From: Lachnospiraceae bacterium
Lineage (GTDB): Bacteria; Bacillota; Clostridia; Lachnospirales; Lachnospiraceae
Length of the DNA: 64,000 nucleotides
Assembly: GCA_025758065.1 (NCBI GenBank)
Contig: CP107199.1
Location: forward strand, 3,259,501-3,323,500
Reading direction: 5' to 3'
Shown here: piece by piece, positions 50,208-60,618 of the stretch
How the letters are laid out: the number at the start of each line of letters is the position of its first letter
Position numbering within the stretch: position 1 is the stretch's first letter
The notes under the pieces: generated by a model
Told to the model about the DNA's origin: nothing
The model's input: the letters and a program-made list of their open reading frames with translations, nothing else
Databases searched by the model: none
Position numbers and translations under genes: made by a program

Positions 50208-51563
50208 TTACTTTAATATGTCGGTCAGATCATTCAGGCCTGTATGGGTCGTAACAATGATCACGGTATCGCCAGCTTCAATCGTATCTTTGCCTCGAGG
50301 GGTAATAATACAGCCGCTGCGGTTGATACAGGCTACTAACAGATTATTTTTCAGTTGCAGCCTTTCCAACGGAATACCAAGAAGAGGGGATCCTTCTTTT
50401 ACGCGGAATTCCAACGCCTCTGCCTTGTCAGCTACGATCTTATAAAGAGTTTCTACATTGCTTCCCATAGAATTCTGCATTGCTCTTACATACTGAAGGA
50501 TCAGGTCTGCAGTAAGCATTTTCGGCTGGATCAGGCTTCCAAGATTCAGGGAATTGATCACACTTTCAAAAGCAATCCTGTTTACCTTCGTGATCAGCTT
50601 TGCATTGGATTTGCTGGCTGCATACAGGGAAAGCATGATATTTTCTTCATCAAAGCCTGTTAAAGAAGCAAAAGCCTCTGTCTGAAGGATACCTTCTTCC
50701 AATAAAACCTGCTGGTCAGAACCGTCACCGTGGATGATCATGGCATTTGGCAGCAGTTCACTTAACTGTCTGCACCGTGCTTCATCCTGCTCAATGATCT
50801 TGATCTTGATCTTTGTATCCGCCAGCTGGTTGCAAAGATAATATGTCAGCTTTCCGCCGCCTACAAACATGGCAGTTTTTACGGAGTTGTTTACGATTCC
50901 GGCTTTCTTAAAGAAGTCCGCACTGTCTGTATGGGATGCGATAAATGAGATCTTGTCTCCTTTCTGCATCACAAAATTACCATCCGGGATCACAACGTCA
51001 TCCCCGCGCTCTACAGCACAGATCAGCACATTGCTCTTTAACTTATTTACCACATCCATGACCTTTAACTGGTCTAAATTGGAATGATCCGGGATGAGAA
51101 GCTTTAACAGCTCGATCCTTCCTTTGGCAAACGGCTCGATCTTAATAGCAGATGGGAAACGCAGAAGTCTTGCGATTTCTCTCGCAGCTGCCAGTTCCGG
51201 GTTAATGGCCATAGAAAGGTTTAACTCTTCTCTGATATAACCGATCTCTGCGGAATACTCAGGGTTTCGGATACGTGCGATGGTATGACAGTTACCTGCT
51301 TTTTTCGCGATCAGACAGCAGAGCATATTCAACTCATCTGAGTTTGTAGTGGCGATCATCAGATCTGCCTCCTGAATACCCGCTTCCATCTGTACCTGGT
51401 AAATAGCGCCATTTCCAGTTACGCTCATCAGGTCTACATTGTCAGAAATGTTTTTTAATGCCTCATCATCGGTATCGATCAGTGTGATATCATGATTTTC
51501 CCTGTTTAACTGCTCTGCCAGAGTTGTTCCAACTTTGCCGCAGCCCACGATTATGATCTTCAT
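50208..51563 (-). CDS. trkA: Potassium transporter regulator TrkA
   Basis: The 451-residue protein has two Rossmann RCK halves, starting MKIIIVGCGKVGTTLAEQLN and, near residue 230, TAMFVGGGKLTYYLCNQLAD, each with a TrkA_C domain after it. NAD(H) and ATP are bound in the halves and gate the TrkH channel. The two genes are co-transcribed. Confidence 0.95.
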   Translation of the reverse strand: MKIIIVGCGKVGTTLAEQLNRENHDITLIDTDDEALKNISDNVDLMSVTGNGAIYQVQMEAGIQEADLMIATTNSDELNMLCCLIAKKAGNCHTIARIRNPEYSAEIGYIREELNLSMAINPELAAAREIARLLRFPSAIKIEPFAKGRIELLKLLIPDHSNLDQLKVMDVVNKLKSNVLICAVERGDDVVIPDGNFVMQKGDKISFIASHTDSADFFKKAGIVNNSVKTAMFVGGGKLTYYLCNQLADTKIKIKIIEQDEARCRQLSELLPNAMIIHGDGSDQQVLLEEGILQTEAFASLTGFDEENIMLSLYAASKSNAKLITKVNRIAFESVINSLNLGSLIQPKMLTADLILQYVRAMQNSMGSNVETLYKIVADKAEALEFRVKEGSPLLGIPLERLQLKNNLLVACINRSGCIITPRGKDTIEAGDTVIIVTTHTGLNDLTDILK

Positions 51564-51575
51564 GTTTGTTTTCCC

Positions 51576-52775
51576 CTATTCCCTTGTACTGTTATATAAT
51601 CCTGCCGCCTGTTCGTATAATGGACGTCTTACCTTTTTGCGGGTTATCTCCACTAAATTCAAACGGGTCATTTCTACTACAACTGTTTTTACCGGATCTT
51701 TCGCTACAGCTGCTTTTAATGCTTCCATCAGCTGCATCTTACTTTCTTCCTGGTTCATATCAATAAAATCCACCATAATAATACCGGAAAGATTGCGCAG
51801 CCGCAGCTGTCTTGCGATTTCTGCCGCCGCCTCTAAATTAATCTTTAATACGGTTTCCTCCAGCTTCTTTTTACCTTCATATTTCCCCGTATTTACATCT
51901 ATCACTACCATGGCTTCTGTTGGCTCGATCACCAGATAGCCTCCGGATTTCAGCCATACCCGTTTATCAAGTGCCTTGGAAAGAGCATTATCCAGACTAT
52001 AAAGCTTTCCAAGTGAAAGCAATCTGTCTGTATACAATTTTAATTTTCCTGCATCCTCCGCCTGGCTGGTTTCCAGATATTCTTTTAACTGCCCATATAG
52101 ATCCGGACAGTCTGTAACGATCTCCTCCAGTCCTCCGGCATAAGAATCCCGGATACCTGCAATATAAGAAGGAAGTGTCTTATACAGACAGCTGTAGCAG
52201 GTGCGGCTGCCGCTCTCTTTTATCAGCTGTTTTAACATAGCTTTAAGCTTTTCGCACTCTTCTAATATCTGTTCCGGCCCTGCTGATCCTGCATTGGTCC
52301 TTAAAATAATGCCAAAGCCTATAAAATCATTTTCCAAAAGCATTTTCCGGATCTGATTCTTCCATGCTGTGTCTGTAAGTTTTGCCGAAAAACCAATCCC
52401 TGTTCTGCCTGCTGTGAGAACGCAAAAACGCCCAGGCAGAGACAAATTAGAGGTAAGCACAGGCGCCTTTGTCTTTACGGCGTCCCGGCTTATCTGAACT
52501 AAAAGCTCATCTCCTGGTCTTAATTTACCACTTCTTCCTTTCTGGGTAAATATATGTTCTTTATTTTCATCCAGACTATAATAACCAACCGTCACGCCCA
52601 GATCAATAAAAGCTGCATTAATACCTGCAACTACCTTCTGGACTTTTCCAATATAAATGTTATTAAGGATTGATGCCTGGTCTTCCTCTTCCAGGATAAT
52701 ACCTGTTACCTTTCTATCGGATACGGAAGCTGTACATATTTTTCCCTGCAAACGGGTAATGACTAATTTATCCAT
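51576..52775 (-). CDS. rng: Ribonuclease E/G family protein
   Basis: The 399-residue protein has an S1-like N-terminus (SILNNIYIGKVQKVVAGINA and AFIDLG), then GGYLVIEPTEAMVVIDVNTG with catalytic aspartate, and RNLSGIIMVDFIDMNQEESK with the second one. MTRLNLVEITRKKVR follows at the end, as in RNase G. It trims the 5' end of 16S rRNA or decays mRNA. It lacks the long scaffold tail of RNase E. The four genes from here to 55461 are close and co-directional. Confidence 0.9.
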   Translation of the reverse strand: MDKLVITRLQGKICTASVSDRKVTGIILEEEDQASILNNIYIGKVQKVVAGINAAFIDLGVTVGYYSLDENKEHIFTQKGRSGKLRPGDELLVQISRDAVKTKAPVLTSNLSLPGRFCVLTAGRTGIGFSAKLTDTAWKNQIRKMLLENDFIGFGIILRTNAGSAGPEQILEECEKLKAMLKQLIKESGSRTCYSCLYKTLPSYIAGIRDSYAGGLEEIVTDCPDLYGQLKEYLETSQAEDAGKLKLYTDRLLSLGKLYSLDNALSKALDKRVWLKSGGYLVIEPTEAMVVIDVNTGKYEGKKKLEETVLKINLEAAAEIARQLRLRNLSGIIMVDFIDMNQEESKMQLMEALKAAVAKDPVKTVVVEMTRLNLVEITRKKVRRPLYEQAAGLYNSTRE

Positions 52776-53521
52776 TATTCTATATCCTGTCCCAGATTGC
52801 CCAATGTTACAAATTTATGTGTGCCAGCCTCTGCTTCTTCTGCAGTGGCTGCATCTGCATATACTTCTTCTCTCTCAGTCATAAAAGCGAACTGGGGACG
52901 TTCTTCCTCTAAAGAAGTATAATACGCATCCAAAACAAGCTCCGGTTTAATATTTGCAGCACTGCCTGCAGACACTTTCATAAAAAGAGCAGGGATCTCC
53001 CCTTCTTTACGAACTTTTAATTCATAGACAAAGGGCTTAAGGTCCATTTCCCGTTCTCCCTTTTTTGTCTTTTTCATGATCATTACATGGTCTGTATCAA
53101 AAAATTGAACCAGCTTTTCAAACCACTCCTGTGGACTTTCATTTTCCGGCTCATAACCCGGCCGGAAAGTAAGACTGTAATCTGCTGCTGCCACAATAGA
53201 CATAGCATTTGCTGCATCATCTGGAAGAAGCTTGTACTCCAGGATTTCAAAGCCTTCTGACATCACTGCATTTAAGCGGTCCACCATTTTTTTTGAATTT
53301 TCAGTATCCAGTACCTCAATATCCACATATTCACCCTTGCTGGTGATACCTACACCTAAAGGCGCAGCAAAGGACATGATCTGATGAGGGCTGAAGCCTT
53401 CGCTATAACGGATATTCACTTCAGCTCTGCGGATCGCTTTCTGGAAATAACGCATCACATCCAGGTGGCCGATGAATTTCATGGTGCCGTATTTGCGAAA
53501 TTTTATACGAATTTTCATCAT
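52775..53521 (-). CDS. TIGR03936/DUF2344 protein
   Basis: The 248-residue protein begins MMKIRIKFRKYGTMKFIGHL and has DVMRYFQKAIRRAEVNIRYS and GFSPHQIMSFAAPLGVGITS. The family, DUF2344, is found fused to or next to radical SAM TIGR03960 proteins, as here. Its molecular role is not known. It could be an RNA-binding partner of that enzyme. It overlaps rng by one base. Confidence 0.85.
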   Translation of the reverse strand: MMKIRIKFRKYGTMKFIGHLDVMRYFQKAIRRAEVNIRYSEGFSPHQIMSFAAPLGVGITSKGEYVDIEVLDTENSKKMVDRLNAVMSEGFEILEYKLLPDDAANAMSIVAAADYSLTFRPGYEPENESPQEWFEKLVQFFDTDHVMIMKKTKKGEREMDLKPFVYELKVRKEGEIPALFMKVSAGSAANIKPELVLDAYYTSLEEERPQFAFMTEREEVYADAATAEEAEAGTHKFVTLGNLGQDIE

Positions 53522-53595
53522 TGTCTGTATTGTTCCTTTTATTATTTATATATTTACATTAATTTACGAATTTGCACTCTTACAGTTTTATGGTC

Positions 53596-55461
53596 TTATC
53601 TTTTCTCAAAGCAGACACCGCCACCATATTTGGCAGCACCGCAGCCAGAACATTTCTGACGGCAGTTTTGAGTCACTTTTTCATCAAGCGCATTCTGCCA
53701 CTCTCTCTTCAAGAAAGCCTTGGAAACACCTGCATCAATGAAATCCCATGGGAATAACTCATCTAAGCTGCGTTCTCTGGTGGTATAAAAATCAATATCC
53801 ACGCCGCAGGTTTTAAATGCTTCCATCCAGACTTCATTTTTAAAGAATTCAGACCATGAATCGTAAATAGCCCCTCTACGGTATGCTTCTTCAATAACTG
53901 CACCTACACGGCGGTCGCCTCTTGCAAGAACGCCCTCTAATACAGTCAGTTCTGCTTCATGCCAGTTATATTTTAAACTCTTAAAGTTTTTCATCTCACG
54001 GAACTTTCCGCGAACGATATTGGCACGCTCTAGGAATTCTTCCTTAGTACACATCCTTGCCCACTGAAATGGGGTAAATGGCTTCGGAACAAAGAATGAT
54101 GAACTGGCAACTACCTGTACCTTACCATGCCTCTGATCTTTTGGGATCTCATCATAATAGGTCTCTGCAATCTTTTCAGAAAGAAGGGCGATCCCTTCCA
54201 TATCTTCCACTGTTTCTGTAGGCTGTCCCAGCATAAAATACAGTTTTACGCGGTTCCACCCTGCGTGGAAAGCATCATTGGCACCCTTTAAGATCACTTC
54301 TTCTGTAAGTCCCTTATTAATAACGTCCCTCTGGCGCTGGGAACCAGCCTCAGGAGCAAATGTAAGGCTGCTTTTTTTAATATCCTGGACCTTGCTCATA
54401 ACATCCAGGGAAAAAGCATCGATACGCAGGGATGGAAGGGAAATATTCACCCCTTTTCCCTTAAACTCATCAATAAGAAAGTTCACAAGACCTTCCAGAT
54501 GCGTATAATCACTGGAACTTAAAGAACTTAAGGAAATCTCCTCATGTCCGGTGCTCTTAAGCATATCGTATGCATAATGCTTTAAATATTCCAAACTGTG
54601 TTCTCTTAACGGACGATACACATTACCCGCCTGACAGAAACGGCATCCACGGATACAGCCTCTCTGGATCTCTAAAACCACTCTGTCCTGAGTCACCTTA
54701 ATAAATGGCACCAGCGGTTTTTCAATATATGGCACACTGTCCATATCAGCTACTACCTGCTTAACGATCTTTTCCTTTGCAGTTGGACAGTTTGGTTTAA
54801 AGCTTTTTAATGTGCCGTCTTCATTGTACTCTACGTCATAAAAAGCCGGGACATAGATTCCCTCGATCTGGGCTGCTTTCTCTAAAAAGTCTCTTCTGCT
54901 TCCGCCGTTTTTTTTGTTTTCCTTATAGCAGTCTAAAAGTTCAAAATAAACTGTCTCACCTTCTCCGATATAAAACATATCAAAGAAATCTGCCAAAGGC
55001 TCCGGATTATAGGCACATGGGCCGCCACCGATGACAATTGGCATATCTTCCCCACGATCTGCTGCATGGAGCGGGATCTGTGCCAGATCTAAGATCTGAA
55101 GCACATTAGTATAGCACATTTCATACTGAAGAGTGATTCCCAGAAAATCAAAGTTCTTTACAGGCTCCTGGGTCTCAAGGGTAAACAGCGGGATATTCTT
55201 CTCTCTCATGATCGGATCCAGATCCATCCAGGGGCTGTATACACGCTCACAATAGATATCTTCCCTGGAATTAAACATAGAATACAGGATCTGGATGCCT
55301 AAATGGGACATGCCTATCTCGTATACGTCCGGAAAGCACATGGCAAACCGAATGTCCACAAGGGACGGATTTTTCATGACACAGTTCACTTCCCCTCCGA
55401 TGTATCTGGCGGGTTGTTGAACGGTTAATAAAATTTCATCACTTAACGCTAACTTTTTCAT
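53596..55461 (-). CDS. TIGR03960-type radical SAM protein
   Basis: The 621-residue protein has a B12-binding-like N-terminal half (CFPDVYEIGMSHLGIQILYS, VIGGGPCAYNPEPLADFFDM) and a radical SAM half with VLEIQRGCIRGCRFCQAGNV, giving C-x3-C-x2-C. The C-terminus ends with cysteines (CRQKCSGCGAAKYGGG), which could hold another cluster. The substrate is not known. It is always linked to DUF2344. It begins about 250 bp before a recombinase fragment. Confidence 0.9.
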   Translation of the reverse strand: MKKLALSDEILLTVQQPARYIGGEVNCVMKNPSLVDIRFAMCFPDVYEIGMSHLGIQILYSMFNSREDIYCERVYSPWMDLDPIMREKNIPLFTLETQEPVKNFDFLGITLQYEMCYTNVLQILDLAQIPLHAADRGEDMPIVIGGGPCAYNPEPLADFFDMFYIGEGETVYFELLDCYKENKKNGGSRRDFLEKAAQIEGIYVPAFYDVEYNEDGTLKSFKPNCPTAKEKIVKQVVADMDSVPYIEKPLVPFIKVTQDRVVLEIQRGCIRGCRFCQAGNVYRPLREHSLEYLKHYAYDMLKSTGHEEISLSSLSSSDYTHLEGLVNFLIDEFKGKGVNISLPSLRIDAFSLDVMSKVQDIKKSSLTFAPEAGSQRQRDVINKGLTEEVILKGANDAFHAGWNRVKLYFMLGQPTETVEDMEGIALLSEKIAETYYDEIPKDQRHGKVQVVASSSFFVPKPFTPFQWARMCTKEEFLERANIVRGKFREMKNFKSLKYNWHEAELTVLEGVLARGDRRVGAVIEEAYRRGAIYDSWSEFFKNEVWMEAFKTCGVDIDFYTTRERSLDELFPWDFIDAGVSKAFLKREWQNALDEKVTQNCRQKCSGCGAAKYGGGVCFEKR

Positions 55462-55709
55462 AAAGCCTTATTTTACCTACATTTCTCACGTTTTTTGCGA
55501 TATATTCATCGCTGTTTTTTGGTTCTTTTTAGTTCTTTTTCTCTGTTCTTTTCCGTAAGCGTAAAAACACAAATTCTTGTCAAGTGTTTTTATCTCACGG
55601 ATAGTTTACATAATATTTTTCGCTCTTACGACAAAAAAAATTGTTTCTGAAATACGCACAATTCGGATTTTCCATCATTTTACGGATAAATCCGCTTTAA
55701 ATGTACAGA

Positions 55710-56220
55710 TCAGACCGCATTATTATACGGTATTTCCCGTGTTTCCGCAATAGATTCTTTCCCGAAATCAATTTTTCGAGCTTCTATCGTCGAACTTTTT
55801 ATTAAGTTTTCCGAATATTCGTCAAATCCAGGAACCTCAAAAATCAGGTTTTCCTTCAGAACGATCTCATCATTTTCCAGTTTTACTGGCATGGCATTCA
55901 GGACAATTTCCTCAAATTCCGGCACTTCTTCACAAACTTTTTGACTCGGAACAACATAGTGTTGCATCGTGAAAATTCCGCTGGAATGTCCGAGCACGAC
56001 GGCCAGTTCTTTGATATTAACCTGGTACTGGACCATTAATGTTGCGTATACATGACGCAAATCGTGCCAGTGAAAATCATCCGGGAGACCGTAAAGTTTT
56101 TTCAGGGAATTGAAATCATCCTTATAGGACCGGCGGTTATAGGCAGTGCCATCCGTCCGGTGCCAGATCGTTACCTCTCCTGCGTCCTTCCCTTCTGCCT
56201 CCAGCGACTGGGTCCATCAG
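55710..56220 (-). pseudogene. C-terminal fragment of a tyrosine recombinase
   Basis: The frame reads WTQSLEAEGKDAGEVTIWH, DDFHWHDLRHVYATLMVQYQ and LAVVLGHSSGIFTMQHYVV. H-x-L-R-H, L-G-H-S and the final tyrosine are the box II of phage-type integrases, with the box I arginine missing. The 5' edge (near 56220) lies within the 3' end of a histidine kinase gene, so the recombinase was fused into it and only the last third remains. A helical end (EIREIPYNNAV-like) closes the protein. Confidence 0.7.
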
Positions 56221-58566
56221 GGAGCAATCTCCACTTTTTACTTTCCATTTATCACTGTTCAATGACCTGCATTTCGATACCCACCCCCCCCCCCACACAA
56301 AACCGCCGCCGGATTTTATGCTTCTGATCGTCTTTTCCAATACCTTCATCTCAACCGGTTTTGAAACATGGGCATTCATACCGGCTGCCAGAGAATGCTG
56401 AATATCCTCAGAAAACGCATTGGCGGTCATAGCAATGATCGGAATTGTCATTGCCAGTTCATGAGAACTTCTGCGGATTGCTTTTGTTGCCTCATAACCG
56501 TTCATGACAGGCATCTGCACATCCATCAGGATCATGTCATAATCCCCCGGGGCAGACTGTTCAAATGTCTCCAGAACTCTTTCACCATTTTCACAGATGA
56601 TGCACTCTGCGCCCTCAATTTTTAACAGTTCCATCAAAATCTCTGCATTCAGCTCATTATCCTCCGCACACAGGAATCTCATTCCCTGAAGGATATTATC
56701 ATCCTGTTCATCTATTTCTTCTTGTGCTGCCAAAGCAATTGTTCTCTCCTCTGCAATTCTCATATCTATGAGAACCTCAAAACAGCTTCCCTGTCCCAGT
56801 TCACTCTCCAAATCAATGGTGCCTCCCATTGCTTTAACCAGATTTCTGGTAATAGCCATTCCGAGACCGGTTCCCTGTATCTTATTAGTCATAGAACTTT
56901 CAGCGCGGGTAAACGGATCAAAAATCGTCTCTTTGAAATCTGCAGACATTCCCATACCATTATCGCTGACTAAGAAACGGTACTTTGCATAGACAGATGA
57001 CTTTGTCTCACATTCTTCTACCAGAAACTGAATTTTTCCACCTTCCTGCGTGTACTTCACTGCATTAGAAAGCAAGTTGCTGAAAATCTGCATCAGATGA
57101 ACCTGATCTCCGTTCACCCATTCGTGCCGGATGTTTTCTTTTATGATCGTAAGAGTCTGTTTTTTTTCATCTATCTGTGACTGAAATAAAGTATTGATTT
57201 CCTGTATAAAATTCAGAATGGAAAAATCATTGTATTTAAAAACTGTTTTTCCTGCTTCAATCTTACTCATATCCAGAACATCATTAATAATCCCTAACAG
57301 ATGCTGTGATGAAATATCTATTTTATCTGCATACTCTATTACTTTATCTTTATTCCCTGCATCATATCTGATTAATGATGTCATACCAATAATTGCATTC
57401 ATTGGTGTACGAATATCATGTGACATATTGGACAGGAAATCTGTTTTCGCCTTATTTGCATTTTCAGCGGTCTGCAAGGCTTCCGTTGTAATGTCCTTTG
57501 CTTTTTTCAGTTTTTTATTGGACTCCTCCATTTCCTTCATTGCCTGCGTCTGAACCTCATTATTTCTTTTTTCATATTCAGCTTTTTGCTCAGCAAGACT
57601 GCGTCTAGAAATACTGTAGAATAATCCGGCAAAAAGCAAAAGTATAAAACCTGCCATGAGTATTGTTTCAAACACTATTGTTTTCTGATAATCTTTCAGT
57701 ACATTATCTACAACACTCTTTCCTACAATACAGATCAGCATGGTGTTATTATTTTCTATCGGACAGTATCCCAGATAGTAAGGTTTGTCACTTCCCAGAA
57801 GTTCTACCCCCTGTTCTCTGCCATCCAGCTTTTTTTGAAGAGAATCAGCCTCTTCCTCAGTGATAGCCTGATCTCCTTTTAAATGCTTTAACAAAAAATA
57901 GTTCCTAAAAAATTTATCTTCTTTCTGATTTGTATAAGTAATATTTCCGTCGTTATCCAGCATAAACAGATACGCATTCCCGTTATAGCTTTTCACACTT
58001 AACATGGAATCTAATTTTGAATGATCATACAAGGTTCCAATTGCCGTATAAGTTTCCCCATTAATCGTATATCCCTGACATGGAATTGCAACCAGATAAC
58101 CATCTTTTTCCTTCTGGTTGTAATCAAGAGAAACCAATTTTCCAATATTATATCCGTTCCTCAAATCCAACAAGCATTTACTTGGCATGTCAACCCGAAG
58201 TTTTGTTCCATCAGTGGTTATTGCCTTTCCATTTTCCTGGAGAAATATAAGTGTACTTTCAGATTCTTTCTGCCATGCCTCAAAGAACTTCTTGTTTCTA
58301 TCCAGTTCAATAGATCTCACTTCCTCTTGAATAAGAGAATCCTCAAGCAAATGCAGCTGGCTGTAGTATCCATTCACCTGCAGATCATAGGTCTGCTGTA
58401 TCTGTTCAACAACAGCTCCCATATTGCTTTTCCCGTTTTCCGCGATATAGCTGTTCATCCTGTTCAAAAGGAGCTTTACAAAAATTAAGCTTAAAAAGAT
58501 AAGAATTAAAAAGAACAATGGCACTATAATCTTTTTTCTTTTTGTTATTACTTGTTCTATTCCCAC
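56137..58566 (-). CDS. Hybrid sensor histidine kinase with receiver domain
   Basis: The protein of about 809 residues has a signal-anchor helix (VPLFFLILIFLSLIFVKLLL), an extracellular sensing part, a second helix (TILMAGFILLLFAGLFYSIS), HisKA (FLSNMSHDIRTPMNAIIGM), HATPase motifs (SNLLSNAVKYTQEGG, DNGMGMS, GTGLGMAITRNLVKAMGG) and a receiver (CAEDNELNAEI, MILMDVQMPVMNGYEATKAI, with phospho-aspartate). The natural end was probably at TIRSIKSGGG; the next 60 residues come from fused recombinase sequence. An 11-C run (56284-56294) at this edge may shift the frame. It responds to an external ligand probably brought by the solute-binding lipoprotein upstream. Confidence 0.85.
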   Translation of the reverse strand: MGIEQVITKRKKIIVPLFFLILIFLSLIFVKLLLNRMNSYIAENGKSNMGAVVEQIQQTYDLQVNGYYSQLHLLEDSLIQEEVRSIELDRNKKFFEAWQKESESTLIFLQENGKAITTDGTKLRVDMPSKCLLDLRNGYNIGKLVSLDYNQKEKDGYLVAIPCQGYTINGETYTAIGTLYDHSKLDSMLSVKSYNGNAYLFMLDNDGNITYTNQKEDKFFRNYFLLKHLKGDQAITEEEADSLQKKLDGREQGVELLGSDKPYYLGYCPIENNNTMLICIVGKSVVDNVLKDYQKTIVFETILMAGFILLLFAGLFYSISRRSLAEQKAEYEKRNNEVQTQAMKEMEESNKKLKKAKDITTEALQTAENANKAKTDFLSNMSHDIRTPMNAIIGMTSLIRYDAGNKDKVIEYADKIDISSQHLLGIINDVLDMSKIEAGKTVFKYNDFSILNFIQEINTLFQSQIDEKKQTLTIIKENIRHEWVNGDQVHLMQIFSNLLSNAVKYTQEGGKIQFLVEECETKSSVYAKYRFLVSDNGMGMSADFKETIFDPFTRAESSMTNKIQGTGLGMAITRNLVKAMGGTIDLESELGQGSCFEVLIDMRIAEERTIALAAQEEIDEQDDNILQGMRFLCAEDNELNAEILMELLKIEGAECIICENGERVLETFEQSAPGDYDMILMDVQMPVMNGYEATKAIRRSSHELAMTIPIIAMTANAFSEDIQHSLAAGMNAHVSKPVEMKVLEKTIRSIKSGGGFVWGGGWVSKCRSLNSDKWKVKSGDCSLMDPVAGGRREGRRRGNDLAPDGWHCL

Positions 58567-58568
58567 TT

Positions 58569-60413
58569 TTATTTTTCAACCTCTATATAATCTTCCGGTG
58601 CTGACGGCTGCTGTCCGTTTGCCATTGCTACGGTCCATGCACTTGATAATGTTGTGTTCCCAAGCTGCCTGATCTCACACTCCGGATTTATTTTTTTCAA
58701 AACAGACATTGTGGTTTCTGTAAGAAGAATAGAGTACTCCTTGTCTTTGTCTATTTTTTTCTTATTTACTTCTATGTCCTTTAATGAGAATCCGTTTTCC
58801 TCCTGCCTGACGATTATTTTCATACCGGATGCAATTGGCAATTCGTATTTATTGGTTATGTGAAATTTCTCATCGGACTCAGCAAGATATTTCTCCGCAA
58901 GTTCATAAATTTCTTTGCCATTGATTTTTGCCAGGTATAAAAATGTATCTGAACTCTTTGCCGTCAGCAAAGCAACTCGGCTGCCGGTGCACTCCCCTTT
59001 GTAAATGGAAGAAGTAAAATAATAATATGGCACCAGAGCCAGCTGCGCATCATTTTCTTCTCTGATCGTAGTTAAAATAGAAGATGCCGCATCGCGACCG
59101 TTTTTATCATTTAGCGAAATGGCATATTCGTTTTCAAAATTAACTGTGGTTTCTTCTTTTGAATCCTTGCTGTTCATTGTGCTGCGAAAAGCATCATAAG
59201 CCTGTGTTTCATCCATTTCCCCTGACAATAATCCGTGAACAGCCTTAAGGCTGGCATCAAATGATTTTTGAGCAGAATATCGGATATAAACAGAATTATT
59301 ATTAATTTCATCTTCAAGGCCAGGTACATCTTCCATCATGTTTGGAACATCTACATTTAATGAAATTACACCCTTTCCATCTGCGATCAGCGTTTGTCCT
59401 TCTTTTGAAATCATACACTCCAGGACATCGAATGCCAGATCCAGTTTTTCCTGATCTTTTTCCAGGTCTTTGTTGAATGCAATATTCAGAGAAGGGGTCA
59501 TATTTATAAAAGCTTCATCCGAAATCTGTGAAAAAAACGGTATACGAGTTAATTCTGCATCCATCTGTTCCTGGAGTTCCTGCATAAGTGCCGGATATCC
59601 ATGAAACATTGCTGCTTTTCCCTCAAAAAACATATGAGTTGCAGTATTAATATCGACACTGATATCATCACCTGTAAAATGTGAGTCCTTCAAAAATGTA
59701 TTGGTTTCTGAAAAAATACGTTTCCATAACGCATCATCAAATGCGATATCCCCTGATGCACTTTCAGCTGAGCTTCTCCATTCGATTCCATCCAGACTCA
59801 TGAATTCACCAATTGCACCTGTCTGAATCACCTCATGAGCGGACCAGTCTTCTGCAAGATCCAGGGAATACGGTTTTATACCATTATCATAAAATTGCTG
59901 GCATGCCTGTGCATATTCCTTATAGTTTTTCGGTATCTTGATTCCATACTGTTCAAACAATGTCTTGTTGGCAATAATCGTCTGCGGTATACCGCAGATA
60001 GGAAGCCACTGAATCTCATTTTTTGAATTTTTATAATATTGCAATGCATAGGAGTAATACCTGGAAACCACATCATAAGAAGCAAAATCCATTAGATATG
60101 GCTCCAGATCCTGTGCATCTTTTCCAGAAAATCGACGTACGGTTATGATATCCGGCAGTTCACCATGCTCCTCAAAATAGCTATATAAATCGGTAACATT
60201 GTTACCGGTAATAAACTCAATATCCTGATCTGGAAACTGCTCATGGATATAGGGTACAATATTTTTCATTAAACGATTTTCCCACAGATACACGGTAAGG
60301 TGATCGTCATTTTTAGATACTGCTTTTTTAGATTGTCCACAGCCAGACAAAACAGTAGCTGCTACAAGCACCCCTGACAATAAAACTATCAGATAATATT
60401 TTGCCTTTTTCAT
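58569..60413 (-). CDS. Solute-binding lipoprotein with a 5'-nucleotidase-like tail
   Basis: The N-terminal part MKKAKYYLIVLLSGVLVAAT and VLSGCGQSKK give a lipoprotein signal with the cysteine in the lipobox. LTVYLWENRLMKNIVPYIHE and EFITGNNVTDLYSYFEEHGE are typical of family 1 extracellular solute-binding proteins. From about residue 460 the domain changes to LAKINGKEIYELAEKYLAES, YELPIASGMKIIVRQEENGF and KDIEVNKKKIDKDKEYSILL, a 5'-nucleotidase C-terminal domain. No ABC permease is near. It stands 2 bp before the hybrid kinase and is probably its ligand-binding partner. Confidence 0.8.
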   Translation of the reverse strand: MKKAKYYLIVLLSGVLVAATVLSGCGQSKKAVSKNDDHLTVYLWENRLMKNIVPYIHEQFPDQDIEFITGNNVTDLYSYFEEHGELPDIITVRRFSGKDAQDLEPYLMDFASYDVVSRYYSYALQYYKNSKNEIQWLPICGIPQTIIANKTLFEQYGIKIPKNYKEYAQACQQFYDNGIKPYSLDLAEDWSAHEVIQTGAIGEFMSLDGIEWRSSAESASGDIAFDDALWKRIFSETNTFLKDSHFTGDDISVDINTATHMFFEGKAAMFHGYPALMQELQEQMDAELTRIPFFSQISDEAFINMTPSLNIAFNKDLEKDQEKLDLAFDVLECMISKEGQTLIADGKGVISLNVDVPNMMEDVPGLEDEINNNSVYIRYSAQKSFDASLKAVHGLLSGEMDETQAYDAFRSTMNSKDSKEETTVNFENEYAISLNDKNGRDAASSILTTIREENDAQLALVPYYYFTSSIYKGECTGSRVALLTAKSSDTFLYLAKINGKEIYELAEKYLAESDEKFHITNKYELPIASGMKIIVRQEENGFSLKDIEVNKKKIDKDKEYSILLTETTMSVLKKINPECEIRQLGNTTLSSAWTVAMANGQQPSAPEDYIEVEK

Positions 60414-60618
60414 ACTCTTATTTTCCTCATTCTTTCCTGATAAAAACCATAATTCAATAATCCCATCTCAGACTTTCATCTTATTTGCCGATTATTCTAT
60501 TATAACTTGTAAAGCGGATGTTCGCAATCCGCTTCGCTACTTGCTCATGCAAAAATATTAATGCTATTATACCTCTCTCTACTTTTTCAGGAGCTTTTCA
60601 CATGCACCTGTGAAGCAA

